A DNA stretch of 11,400 nucleotides. Source: F23-B02 sp963650165. Its GTDB lineage: Bacteria > Bacillota > Clostridia > Oscillospirales > Oscillospiraceae. The DNA lies in the NCBI GenBank assembly GCA_963650165.1, contig CAVJKX010000038.1, forward strand, positions 1 through 11,400, in the 5' to 3' direction. The stretch's first letter is position 1; the number at the start of each line of letters is the position of its first letter. Below the pieces are notes generated by a model. That model was not told where the DNA came from, made no database searches, and worked only from the letters and a program-made list of their open reading frames with translations. The translations under genes were made by a program, and so were the position numbers. This document shows, one piece after another, positions 1 to 6,055 of the stretch.

Positions 1-11
1 TTATAATGTAG

Positions 12-45
12 AAAAAACACCGCCCGTGAATTTTTCACGGGCGGT
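12..45 (-). terminator. Intrinsic terminator of the SLH metallophosphoesterase gene
   Basis: A 12-bp perfect stem (19-30 pairing with 34-45) has a 3-nt loop. Read on the minus strand, it is followed by GTG and then six T (the A-run at 12-17). It lies 11 bases past the stop codon of the minus-strand gene. On the plus strand only three T follow the stem, so it should act mainly for the minus-strand gene. Confidence 0.9.
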
Positions 46-55
46 TTGCCTTGCT

Positions 56-2770
56 TCAGAACAGGCAGCTCTCGATATATCTGTGGAGTATGGCCGCGAC
101 CTGCGAGCGCACTGCGCCTCCTGCGGGCATGAGCTTATTGCCGGAGCCGTTTATGATGCCCTCGGCAGCCGCCCAGGACATCGCGTCCTTCGCATATGCG
201 CTGACACTTTCGAAATCAGCAAAGCCGCTTATATCCTTCGCGGCCGAGACGTCAACACCCTTGAATGCGGCGTAGCGGTACAGCACCGCTGCCATCTGCT
301 CGCGCGTGATGCCTGCGCCCGGAGAGAAAACGTCCTCGTTAAAGCCCTTTACGATGCCGTTTTCCGCTGCCCAGCCGACGGCCCTGCTGCACCATGTGCC
401 GCGCACGTCGGAGAAAGCGGCGTCGGCTGCCTCAGGGCTGCCCTCCATGCGCCACAGAACGGTGACGAGCATGCCGCGCGTCATGGTGACGCCGGGGGAG
501 AACAGCGTTGCTGCGGTTCCCGCGAAGAGCGCGTTATTGTAAGCGTAGTACACGTCGCCGAAATACCATGCGCTTGAGGAAACGTCGGTGAAGGGGAAGG
601 GGGAGACGGCGGTTACGGTGCCGCTTACCGTCTTGCAGCCGAGAGTGCTTCCGCTTATACTGCTGCCGGCGGCCTTTACGGTGCCGTCTGCTGCGATCGA
701 GGCCGCGGCAAAGCCGCTGCCGCTTACCGGAACGGAGAGTGTGCAGTCAAGGCCCGCGTCCCTGCCGCCGACCTCTGCCGAGACGAGATAGGTCCGGGCG
801 CTGCCGGACTTTTCGCCGAGAGCGCGCTTCTGTGCCGCGCTGAGCTCCGGGGATGATTTGACGCTTACGCTCACGTCGCCGCCGCCTGCAAGATCGGCGC
901 TGTCAAAGCTTACGCTGCCGTTTGCGGTGACGAAGCTTATCTCGTCGGCCTGTGCCAGAGCGGATATGCCGCGCTCCCAAATTTTCACCGTGCCGGTACC
1001 GATATCGGACACATCGACGGAAACGTTCCCGCCGGCCGCGCCGAGCTTACGCATCATGATGCGCGTCGGGAATACGATGCACTCGTCGCCGTCAATGACG
1101 GCCGCTGCGCTCACGCTGCTTGAGCCGCACGAGAGCCTGACGTTCGTCGCGATCAGATTGCCGTTTAAAACGATCAGCGCGTCGTTGTCCGAGGCGAAGT
1201 TCGTGTCGCTGCCCATGGAGTCGGCTATTTTGTAAATGTAGTCGTTTATCTTTGCCTTGACGGCCTTGGTAAAGAAATTATCGAATTTGACGGACGCAGC
1301 CGTATCGCCGAAGGCGTGCTTTTTGACGATGGTAAGCAACTCGTCGAGTATCTCGCCGTCCTTGAGCTTTTTGAGCCCCTCCTGCACCCATGCGGGGTAA
1401 TTGCCGTCATCCTCGCCGCCGAGATGGCTCTGATAGATGTAGTTTACCGCGTCGAGCAGGGTCTTGCCGTCCGAAACGGGGATGTTCACGCCCTCGGAAA
1501 TGATGCTCTGGATATTGGTGACTATGCGGCTGCTTACCCATTTTGAAACGCTCGTTTCGACGGGGCTGAGCTTCTTGAGGAAGCTGCCGACATAGCTTCC
1601 CGCAACTGTCTTGAGCATATCCTCGGAAAGCCCGTGCTCACGGCCGTACTCGGTCACGTCGGCGATCGTCTCGCTTTTTCCGGTAACTGCGTTGTAGTAG
1701 CTGACGGGGCCTATGTGATTGAGCGTGTTCACCGAAGCGACAAGGCTGCCGGATATCTCGCGCAGCTGAACAAAGCGCATCGGCGAGGGGTAGGTGAGGT
1801 TGGAGCCGGTCTCGATATCATAGAGAGTATTGCCGCTTTCGGTGGTCATTGCGGCAATGTCGTTTGCGTGCATGTGGCCGGTGAATATCATTTCAAGGCC
1901 CGCGTCGGCAAGCTGTGCGGCAATGTCGGCGTAGTCCTCTACGAGGTACATGCCGAGAACGTCGGGCTCCATGGAAAAGTGCGGGATAAAGCCGTGATGC
2001 GCCATGCCGATGACGCGGTCGCCGTTTGCCTTGGCGGCCTTTATCTGCCCGACTGCCCATGCAACAAGCTCGGAGCTCATCTCGCCGCGCGTTTCGTGCT
2101 CGTTCTCATTGTCGGATGTGTTGTCGGCACTGTAGCAGCAGGTGTCGAGAACAATGAGGGTCAGCCCCTCGCAGGGCTTTGCAACATAGGACAGCTGGCC
2201 GGATTCCTTGCCTGCGGGCGGAGTATAGCGCGCGACTACGCTCTCGTCGGAGTAGACAAAATCATAGACGGAAGCAAAATCCTCCGGCTCCGTGCGCGTT
2301 GCCGGAACGGCCTTCCCGTCGGCGGTGTTGAAGTTCTTCGCGTCGGAGTTGCGCACATCGTGGTTGCCGTTGATGACGTAGACCTTCATGCCCGGAACGT
2401 CCTTCTGCACCTGTTTGAGACGCGCGGCAAATTCCTTGTGCCCCTCAAGCTCGCCGTCCTTCGTGAGGTCGCCGGAAACGAGAAGTATATCCGGCTTATC
2501 CGCTCTCACGGCGTCAAGCAGCTCGAGATTTATCTGACTGCTTTCGGTGAAGAGCTTGCGGTCGCTGTTGAGGTCCGTAACATAGTCCTCAGTATTTTTT
2601 ATCATTGTCGGCGATAGATAGTGCGTATCGCTCATGACGGCAATCTTCAGGTCGATGCCGTCCTCCGACGAAGAGTCCTGCACCGCAAGTGCGGGCGTTA
2701 TCAGTGTGCATGCCGTTATTACGGCAAGCAGCAGCAACGCAATTTTTCGCAGATGAATCTTTAATTTCAT
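56..2770 (-). CDS. Secreted, S-layer-homology-anchored calcineurin-like metallophosphoesterase
   Basis: 904 aa. A Sec signal peptide is visible: KIHLRK, a hydrophobic stretch to about residue 27, then ALA-VQ near 29. The metallophosphoesterase core spans about 41-355 with the metal-site motifs in order: DTH (D48, H50), GD 100-101, GNHD 135-138, HH 258-259 and GHMH 298-301. This family hydrolyses phosphomono- or diesters with a two-metal centre; the substrate cannot be told from sequence. Residues 360-560 are not recognised and 560-720 look beta-rich. Three SLH domains lie at about 724-779, 784-838 and 848-902. SLH domains bind cell-wall polymers, so the enzyme should sit on the cell surface. 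I chose the start at 2770 because CAGGAGGAAAGAC precedes it and the signal peptide begins there. The frame stays open to 2908, but that upstream part covers the promoters. The gene stands alone, divergent from queH. Family and anchoring are secure; the reaction is unknown. Confidence 0.93.
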   Translation of the reverse strand: MKLKIHLRKIALLLLAVITACTLITPALAVQDSSSEDGIDLKIAVMSDTHYLSPTMIKNTEDYVTDLNSDRKLFTESSQINLELLDAVRADKPDILLVSGDLTKDGELEGHKEFAARLKQVQKDVPGMKVYVINGNHDVRNSDAKNFNTADGKAVPATRTEPEDFASVYDFVYSDESVVARYTPPAGKESGQLSYVAKPCEGLTLIVLDTCCYSADNTSDNENEHETRGEMSSELVAWAVGQIKAAKANGDRVIGMAHHGFIPHFSMEPDVLGMYLVEDYADIAAQLADAGLEMIFTGHMHANDIAAMTTESGNTLYDIETGSNLTYPSPMRFVQLREISGSLVASVNTLNHIGPVSYYNAVTGKSETIADVTEYGREHGLSEDMLKTVAGSYVGSFLKKLSPVETSVSKWVSSRIVTNIQSIISEGVNIPVSDGKTLLDAVNYIYQSHLGGEDDGNYPAWVQEGLKKLKDGEILDELLTIVKKHAFGDTAASVKFDNFFTKAVKAKINDYIYKIADSMGSDTNFASDNDALIVLNGNLIATNVRLSCGSSSVSAAAVIDGDECIVFPTRIMMRKLGAAGGNVSVDVSDIGTGTVKIWERGISALAQADEISFVTANGSVSFDSADLAGGGDVSVSVKSSPELSAAQKRALGEKSGSARTYLVSAEVGGRDAGLDCTLSVPVSGSGFAAASIAADGTVKAAGSSISGSTLGCKTVSGTVTAVSPFPFTDVSSSAWYFGDVYYAYNNALFAGTAATLFSPGVTMTRGMLVTVLWRMEGSPEAADAAFSDVRGTWCSRAVGWAAENGIVKGFNEDVFSPGAGITREQMAAVLYRYAAFKGVDVSAAKDISGFADFESVSAYAKDAMSWAAAEGIINGSGNKLMPAGGAVRSQVAAILHRYIESCLF

Positions 2771-2810
2771 GTCTTTCCTCCTGTTTTTATGTGCTCTCAA
2801 GCCGATAATT

Positions 2811-2839
2811 AGTATATAAAAAACAAACTTTACAAACAA
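2811..2839 (-). promoter_or_regulatory. Candidate sigma-A promoter of the metallophosphoesterase gene
   Basis: On the minus strand, TTGTTT (2834-2839) and TATACT (2811-2816) are separated by 17 bases. The start codon lies about 40 bases downstream of the -10 box, with AGGAGG between. The -35 is imperfect and the -10 has one mismatch. The -35 box lies 13 bases from the -35 box of the divergent plus-strand promoter. Confidence 0.6.
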
Positions 2840-2854
2840 GCAGCCTACTTGGTT
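2835..2854. promoter_or_regulatory. Imperfect inverted repeat between divergent promoters (possible operator)
   Basis: AACAAG (2835-2840) and CTTGGTT (2848-2854) form an imperfect inverted repeat around a 7-base centre. It sits between, and overlaps, the -35 boxes of the two divergent promoters, where a regulator could act on both genes. It is short and has one unmatched base, so chance is possible. Confidence 0.25.
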
Positions 2855-2881
2855 GACAGGTAAAATATAAGTATATATAAT
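2853..2881 (+). promoter_or_regulatory. Perfect-consensus sigma-A promoter for the queH-queT transcript
   Basis: TTGACA (2853-2858), a 17-base spacer and TATAAT (2876-2881) match the consensus exactly. The predicted transcription start is near 2888. No plus-strand gene lies between this point and queH at 3127, so the transcript would have a leader of about 240 bases containing the whole 25-bp repeat array. No terminator is visible in that leader. Confidence 0.8.
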
Positions 2882-2920
2882 GTAAAACGTTTTTCCTGAC
2901 AGGCTCAAATGCGCTCATGC

Positions 2921-3095
2921 GGCGTTGAAGGGCTTGCGGCGCGGCGGCGTTGAACGGCTTGCGGCGCGGCGGCGTTGAACGGCTTGCGGCGCGGCGGCGT
3001 TGAACGGCTTGCGGCGCGGCGGCGTTGAACGGCTTGCGGCGCGGCGGCGTTGAACGGCTTGCGGCGCGGCGGCGTTGAACGGCTTGCGGTGCGGC
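2921..3095. repeat. Tandem array: seven copies of a 25-bp G-rich unit
   Basis: Seven back-to-back 25-bp units start at 2921, 2946, 2971, 2996, 3021, 3046 and 3071. Each begins GGCGTTGAAC, continues with GGCTTGCGGC and ends GCGGC. The five inner copies are identical. The first has G instead of C at unit position 10 and the last has T instead of C at unit position 20. On the plus strand each unit has 12 G and 7 C, with four GG pairs and a GTTGAAC interrupted palindrome. The array lies between the queH promoter and queH. A period of 25 is not a multiple of three, and every unit brings TGA into one plus-strand frame, so a coding role is unlikely. It most resembles a minisatellite (VNTR) within a 5' leader. 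Confidence 0.95.
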
Positions 3096-3126
3096 GCTTA
3101 AAAAACAAATACGGCCGAGGCACTAT

Positions 3127-3747
3127 ATGAACAGAGAAAATTTTTTCAGAAAATTTGATAAGATCGTTGAGGGCTTCGGAGAGACAAAGCCGCGCATTCT
3201 GCTGCACAGCTGCTGCGGGCCCTGCTCAAGCTCCGTTATCGAGCTTTTGTCGCGGTATTTTTCCGTCACCGTTTTGTGGTATAACCCCAACCTCTGGCCG
3301 GAGGAGGAGTACGGCAAACGGCTCGAGACGCAGAAAAAGCTCATAGACTGCCTCGCCGCCGACGGCGTGACGGCGGAGCTCATGGTGCTGCCATGGCGCA
3401 GCGAGGACTATTTTTCGCGCATAAAGGGGCTGGAAAACGAGCCCGAGGAGGGGAAAAGGTGCCTTGAATGCTTCCGCATCCGCCTCGGGGAAACGGCGCG
3501 CATCGCCGCGGAGCAGGGCTTTGACTGGTTCTGCACGACGCTGACCGTGTCCTCGCGCAAGGATGCCGTCGCGATAAATGCCATCGGACGTGAGGCCGCG
3601 CAGAAGTACAAGGTAAACTGGCTGCCCTCGGAATTCAAAAAGCGCGAGGGCAATCACCGCTCTATCATCCTGTCGGAAAAATACGGCCTGTACCGTCAGG
3701 AATACTGCGGCTGCATTTTTTCACTCAACGGAGGACACAATGAATAA
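3127..3747 (+). CDS. queH: Epoxyqueuosine reductase QueH
   Basis: 206 aa, the usual length for the QueH (former DUF208) family. It catalyses the last step of queuosine synthesis, reducing epoxyqueuosine in the tRNA anticodon to queuosine, as an alternative to the cobalamin-dependent QueG. Visible signature motifs are HSCCGPC (Cys29, Cys30, Cys33), RCLECFRIRL (Cys112, Cys115), CTTLTVSSRKD (136-146) and YCGCIFS (Cys194, Cys196). In the family the conserved cysteines hold a 4Fe-4S cluster and a nearby metal. The ATG start has a GAGG 8 bases upstream; no better start is seen. queT begins inside the last 8 bases of this gene, so the two are surely co-transcribed and probably translationally coupled. 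The mRNA leader carries the 25-bp repeat array. Confidence 0.95.
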   Translation: MNRENFFRKFDKIVEGFGETKPRILLHSCCGPCSSSVIELLSRYFSVTVLWYNPNLWPEEEYGKRLETQKKLIDCLAADGVTAELMVLPWRSEDYFSRIKGLENEPEEGKRCLECFRIRLGETARIAAEQGFDWFCTTLTVSSRKDAVAINAIGREAAQKYKVNWLPSEFKKREGNHRSIILSEKYGLYRQEYCGCIFSLNGGHNE

Positions 3748-4252
3748 GACAACAAAAAACATAGTCACCGCCGCCGTCATCGGAGCCCTGTACGCGGTGC
3801 TGACCGTGGTGCTCGCGCCGATAAGCTACGGTCCCGTGCAGTGCCGGATATCCGAGGTGCTGTGCATACTGCCGTTTTTCATGCCCTGCACGACCTGGGG
3901 CCTGTTTTTCGGCTGCGCGATAGCAAACATCGCAAGCGCGGCGGGACTGCCGGACATAATTTTCGGATCTCTTGCAACGCTCATCGCCTGCCTGTGCATA
4001 TCCTGGTGCGGAAAGCGCAATAAAAAGCTCATCGCCTGCCTTATGCCCGTCGTGTGGAACGGCCTTATCGTCGGCGCGATGCTCACCGTAGTTCTTGCGG
4101 GCCTTGATCCGATCAAAAACTTCGGCGCTTTTGCCGTCTTTGCGGGTGAGGTCGCCCTCGGCGAGGCAGCCGTAATGTTCATAGCGGGCCTTCCGCTGCT
4201 CTCCTGGCTGCCAAAGCAGAAATTTTTCACCGACTATGTCGGCAGGACTTGA
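3740..4252 (+). CDS. queT: Queuosine-precursor ECF transporter S-component QueT
   Basis: 170 aa, very hydrophobic, with about five to six membrane segments starting at residues 8-28. The N-terminal part (AAVIGALYAVLTV, then PISYGPVQCRISEVL at about 27-41) is characteristic of the QueT family, which acts as the substrate-binding S-component of energy-coupling factor transporters. The EcfA/EcfT energising module is not in this window and is presumably shared genome-wide. The start is ATG with GGAGG 5 bases upstream, overlapping the end of queH by 8 bases. Pairing with queH supports a queuosine-precursor substrate (preQ0, preQ1 or queuine; which one cannot be told). The stop codon lies within the -35 box of the next promoter, leaving no room for a terminator between queT and the thiT control region. 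Confidence 0.88.
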   Translation: MNKTTKNIVTAAVIGALYAVLTVVLAPISYGPVQCRISEVLCILPFFMPCTTWGLFFGCAIANIASAAGLPDIIFGSLATLIACLCISWCGKRNKKLIACLMPVVWNGLIVGAMLTVVLAGLDPIKNFGAFAVFAGEVALGEAAVMFIAGLPLLSWLPKQKFFTDYVGRT

Positions 4253-4277
4253 CAAAACAGCCTTAAGATATTAAGAT
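4249..4277 (+). promoter_or_regulatory. Promoter of the thiT transcript, overlapping the queT stop codon
   Basis: TTGACA (4249-4254), 17 bases, then TAAGAT (4272-4277). The queT stop TGA (4250-4252) lies inside the -35 box. The predicted start near 4284 is exactly where the TPP aptamer begins, which supports the call. Confidence 0.75.
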
Positions 4278-4284
4278 AGCTGTG

Positions 4285-4406
4285 CAAAAGGGGTGCTGAG
4301 TTTTTCTCGGCTGAGACGGAAAGAATCGAATTTCCGAGACCCTCGAACCTGATCCGGGTAATGCCGGCGTAGGAAACGAAAATTCATATCAAATCGTTTT
4401 CCTATG
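4285..4406 (+). promoter_or_regulatory. TPP (THI-element) riboswitch with antiterminator
   Basis: Conserved thi-box landmarks are present in order: GGGGTGC (4290-4296), CTGAGA (4311-4316), GACCCT (4338-4343), GAACCTGATC (4345-4354) and GGGTAATGCCGGCGTAGG (4356-4373). A side hairpin CGGAAA/TTTCCG lies between the second and third. The 3' end of the aptamer (4366-4379) is complementary, with small imperfections, to 4394-4409, which includes the first bases of the terminator stem. This gives a clear switch: without ligand the aptamer 3' end pairs downstream and blocks the terminator; with thiamine pyrophosphate bound that pairing is lost and transcription stops before thiT. The aptamer call is firm; the exact switch pairing is inferred by eye. 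Confidence 0.95.
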
Positions 4407-4440
4407 ACCGCATTGCATTTGCAGTGCGGTTTTTGTGCTT
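4407..4440 (+). terminator. Riboswitch-controlled intrinsic terminator upstream of thiT
   Basis: A 10-bp stem with one T-G wobble (4407-4416 with 4421-4430), loop ATTT, is followed by TTTTT, GTGC and more T. It lies between the TPP aptamer and the thiT ribosome binding site and is the expression platform of the riboswitch. Confidence 0.88.
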
Positions 4441-4456
4441 TTTAGGAGGAATAGTT

Positions 4457-5275
4457 ATGAATCAGAGCAAAACAAAGTGCCTGGTGGAATGCGCCATCAT
4501 GGTCGCGCTTGCCACCGTGCTGAGCATGATAAAGCTTGCCGAGCTTCCGTACGGCGGCTCGATAACGATAGCGTCAATGCTGCCGATAGCCATCATCGCA
4601 TACCGCAGAGGCATGGGCTGGGGCCTCGGCTCGGCCTTCGTTTACGGCATCGTTCAGCAGCTTTTGGGCCTGAACTCGCTTTCGTATGTCACCACATGGC
4701 AGAGCGTAGTTGCAGTCATACTTCTTGATTACATTGCTGCATTTACGGTAGTCGGCTTTGCCGGTATATTCAAAAACAAAATAGAAAATCAGGCCGTCGG
4801 CCTTACCCTCGGCTGTGTTTTCGTATCGCTTCTTCGCTATATCTGCCATGTCATCTCCGGCGCTACCGTATGGGCCGGTCTGTCGATACCGACCCAGGCT
4901 GCACTGTCCTACTCTTTTATCTACAATGCCACCTATATGCTGCCTGAATGCATCATCCTTGCGGTAACTGCCGCCTATATCGGCTCCGTCATAGACTTCA
5001 GGGATGAGAAGCTCAGCAGAATCGTAAAGGACGGCACAAAGGCGTACTCTCCCACCATCGGAGTGGCTGCGGGACTTGTGGCCGCAGGAGCCGTCATTTA
5101 TGACGCTGTCGAGGTGTTCTCACACCTCCAGAACGCCGAAACAGGCGAGTTTGACATAACCGGGCTCGCAGCTGCAAACTGGACTGCGCTCATTGCCGTA
5201 ACAGTCTCGGCTGTGGTCGTCACTGTGCTGCTGGTGGTCGTAAACAAGGCTCTCAAAAAGAGCAAAGCCGCATAA
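4457..5275 (+). CDS. thiT: Thiamine ECF transporter S-component ThiT with C-terminal extension
   Basis: 272 aa. Residues 1-180 match the ThiT (YuaJ) family, the membrane S-component that binds thiamine for ECF uptake. Visible family features are ELPYGGSITIASMLPI (29-44), RYICHVISG with His131, VWAG with Trp139, and YSFIYNATYMLPE (152-164), which includes known thiamine-contacting positions. The TPP riboswitch directly upstream independently supports thiamine as substrate. ATG at 4457 was chosen because AGGAGG sits at 4444-4449; an in-frame start further upstream would fall inside the terminator hairpin. Typical ThiT proteins are about 180-200 aa. This one has roughly 80 extra residues with two further hydrophobic segments (about 200-217 and 243-263) and a basic end (KALKKSK). 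The role of that extension is unknown. Confidence 0.93.
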   Translation: MNQSKTKCLVECAIMVALATVLSMIKLAELPYGGSITIASMLPIAIIAYRRGMGWGLGSAFVYGIVQQLLGLNSLSYVTTWQSVVAVILLDYIAAFTVVGFAGIFKNKIENQAVGLTLGCVFVSLLRYICHVISGATVWAGLSIPTQAALSYSFIYNATYMLPECIILAVTAAYIGSVIDFRDEKLSRIVKDGTKAYSPTIGVAAGLVAAGAVIYDAVEVFSHLQNAETGEFDITGLAAANWTALIAVTVSAVVVTVLLVVVNKALKKSKAA

Positions 5276-5278
5276 AAC

Positions 5279-5330
5279 GGCTTTCGGGACGGGCTGCCCA
5301 TGCTACCCGAGCGGTTCGTCTCCGAAGGCT
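5279..5330 (+). other. Long hairpin just after thiT, no U-tract
   Basis: Bases 5279-5297 pair with 5311-5330 to form about 19 base pairs, several of them G-T wobbles, with one bulged T (5321) and a 13-base loop. It begins 3 bases after the thiT stop codon. It is followed by ATAAATAAAA rather than T, so it is not a classic intrinsic terminator on the plus strand. It may protect the 3' end of the thiT mRNA, act as an unconventional terminator, or be processed. Confidence 0.5.
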
Positions 5331-5345
5331 ATAAATAAAAAAACC

Positions 5346-5375
5346 TTGACAGGTCAAAAGCGTATCGTATATAAT
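5346..5375 (+). promoter_or_regulatory. Strong sigma-A promoter of the rpmH operon
   Basis: TTGACA (5346-5351), an 18-base spacer and TATAAT (5370-5375). Both hexamers are perfect. The predicted start is near 5382, about 90 bases before rpmH. A strong promoter is expected for a ribosomal protein gene. Confidence 0.85.
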
Positions 5376-5378
5376 AAA

Positions 5379-5439
5379 CTTCCGATGCCTGTGGGTGTCG
5401 GAAGTTTTAATTTGTCAACTGCTTTGAGCTTCGGCTCAA
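5379..5439 (+). promoter_or_regulatory. Two hairpins in the rpmH mRNA leader
   Basis: The first hairpin pairs 5379-5389 with 5394-5404 (11 bp including two wobbles, loop TGTG) and is followed by TTTTAATTT, so it looks like a weak terminator placed right at the transcription start. The second is a 6-bp stem TTGAGC/GCTCAA (5424-5429 with 5434-5439) with a TTCG tetraloop. Another TTGAG at 5442-5446 could compete for the same CTCA. These may stabilise the 5' end or attenuate transcription; no known ribosomal-protein leader motif is recognised. Confidence 0.5.
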
Positions 5440-5472
5440 TGTTGAGTATTATTCTGAAAGGAGTGCACGAAC

Positions 5473-5607
5473 ATGCTGCGTACCTACCAGCCCAAGAAGC
5501 GTCAGCGCAAGAAAGAGCACGGCTTCCGCAAAAGAATGGCCACCGCAAACGGCCGCAAGGTCCTCGCCCGCCGCAGAGCAAAGGGCAGAGCAAAGCTGAG
5601 CGCCTGA
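5473..5607 (+). CDS. rpmH: 50S ribosomal protein bL34
   Basis: 44 aa, the normal length for bL34, a very basic protein of the large ribosomal subunit. The sequence begins MLRTYQPKKRQRKKEHGF and continues with GFRKRMATANGRKVLARRR, which is the family signature almost unchanged. The ATG has AAAGGAG 9 bases upstream. It is the first gene of the rpmH-rnpA-yidD-yidC-jag-acpP series. The gene is easily missed because it is so short, and longer open frames overlap it in other registers. Confidence 0.98.
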   Translation: MLRTYQPKKRQRKKEHGFRKRMATANGRKVLARRRAKGRAKLSA

Positions 5608-5644
5608 TTTGGCAGCTCCGAGCAGGAAAAGCAAATAAATTTTT

Positions 5645-5665
5645 AGGGCGGCTAACCTCCGCCCT
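5645..5665 (+). other. Intercistronic hairpin between rpmH and rnpA
   Basis: AGGGCGG (5645-5651) pairs with CCGCCCT (5659-5665) across a 7-base loop. The downstream bases (TAATGTGTTT) make a poor U-tract. Ribosomal protein L34 is needed in far larger amounts than RnpA, so a partial terminator or a processing/stability stem at this point would make sense; this is an inference. Confidence 0.45.
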
Positions 5666-5707
5666 TAATGTGTTTGCCGATAAAAACGGAAAGCAAGGGT
5701 GGAATAA

Positions 5708-6055
5708 TTGGATTTCAGGTCAACTCTGAAAAAGAATTATGAGTTCAAACGGCTCTATAGCAAAGGCAAGACCGCCGTTACGCCCTATATGGTCGTGTAT
5801 GCTCTCAGAACGCAGCGGGGGATCCGCCGCGTGGGCTACACCGTGTCCACAAAGCTGGGCAAGGCCGTCGTGCGCAACCGCGCGCGCCGCAGGCTCAGGG
5901 AGATATACAGGCTCAATTCCGATAAGCTCATTGACAGCGCGGATATCGTCATCGTTGCGCGCAGCCGCTGCGTCGATGCCGATTACGCCAAAATGGAGCG
6001 TGCGTTTCTGCACGCCTGCACAGAGCTGGGATTGCTCAGAGGTGAAGCGCAATGA
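5708..6055 (+). CDS. rnpA: Ribonuclease P protein component
   Basis: 115 aa, usual length. RnpA binds the RNase P RNA and helps it remove 5' leaders from precursor tRNAs. The N-terminus LKKNYEFKRLYSKGK (7-21), VGYTVSTKLGKAVVRNRARR (42-61) and the following RLREIYR hold the conserved RNR motif that contacts the RNA. The start is TTG at 5708, with AGGGTGG 6 bases upstream. Beginning there keeps the standard N-terminus, and the nearby ATG is out of frame. The last codons overlap the yidD start by 4 bases (ATGA). The weak start may help keep RnpA well below bL34 levels, which is inference. Confidence 0.97.
   Translation: MDFRSTLKKNYEFKRLYSKGKTAVTPYMVVYALRTQRGIRRVGYTVSTKLGKAVVRNRARRRLREIYRLNSDKLIDSADIVIVARSRCVDADYAKMERAFLHACTELGLLRGEAQ

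Noticed and set aside
1634..2617. Plus-strand open frame of 327 codons
   Set aside because: It is antisense to the metal-site region of the metallophosphoesterase, whose motifs are all conserved; no ribosome binding site or family match.
2771..2908. N-terminal extension of the metallophosphoesterase to 2908
   Set aside because: It would run through both promoters and place 46 residues before a clear signal peptide; the AGGAGG site marks 2770 as the start.
2921..3095. Possible CRISPR array
   Set aside because: Units are contiguous with no spacers, only 25 bp, and no cas genes are nearby.
2888..3126. preQ1-I riboswitch, suggested by TTAAAAAACAAATACGG near 3098
   Set aside because: The A-rich tail is there but no CTACACC-type loop or pairing P1 stem precedes it, and it does not overlap the ribosome binding site.
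2905..3207. Minus-strand open frame of 100 codons across the repeat array with a 25-residue repeating pattern
   Set aside because: It is antisense to the start of queH, has no ribosome binding site, and exists only because the G-rich repeat lacks stops on that strand; the consensus plus-strand promoter favours a non-coding leader.
5346..5729. 127-codon plus-strand frame covering the rpmH promoter and gene
   Set aside because: It starts inside the -35 box and reads rpmH out of frame; the 44-aa bL34 frame is unmistakable.
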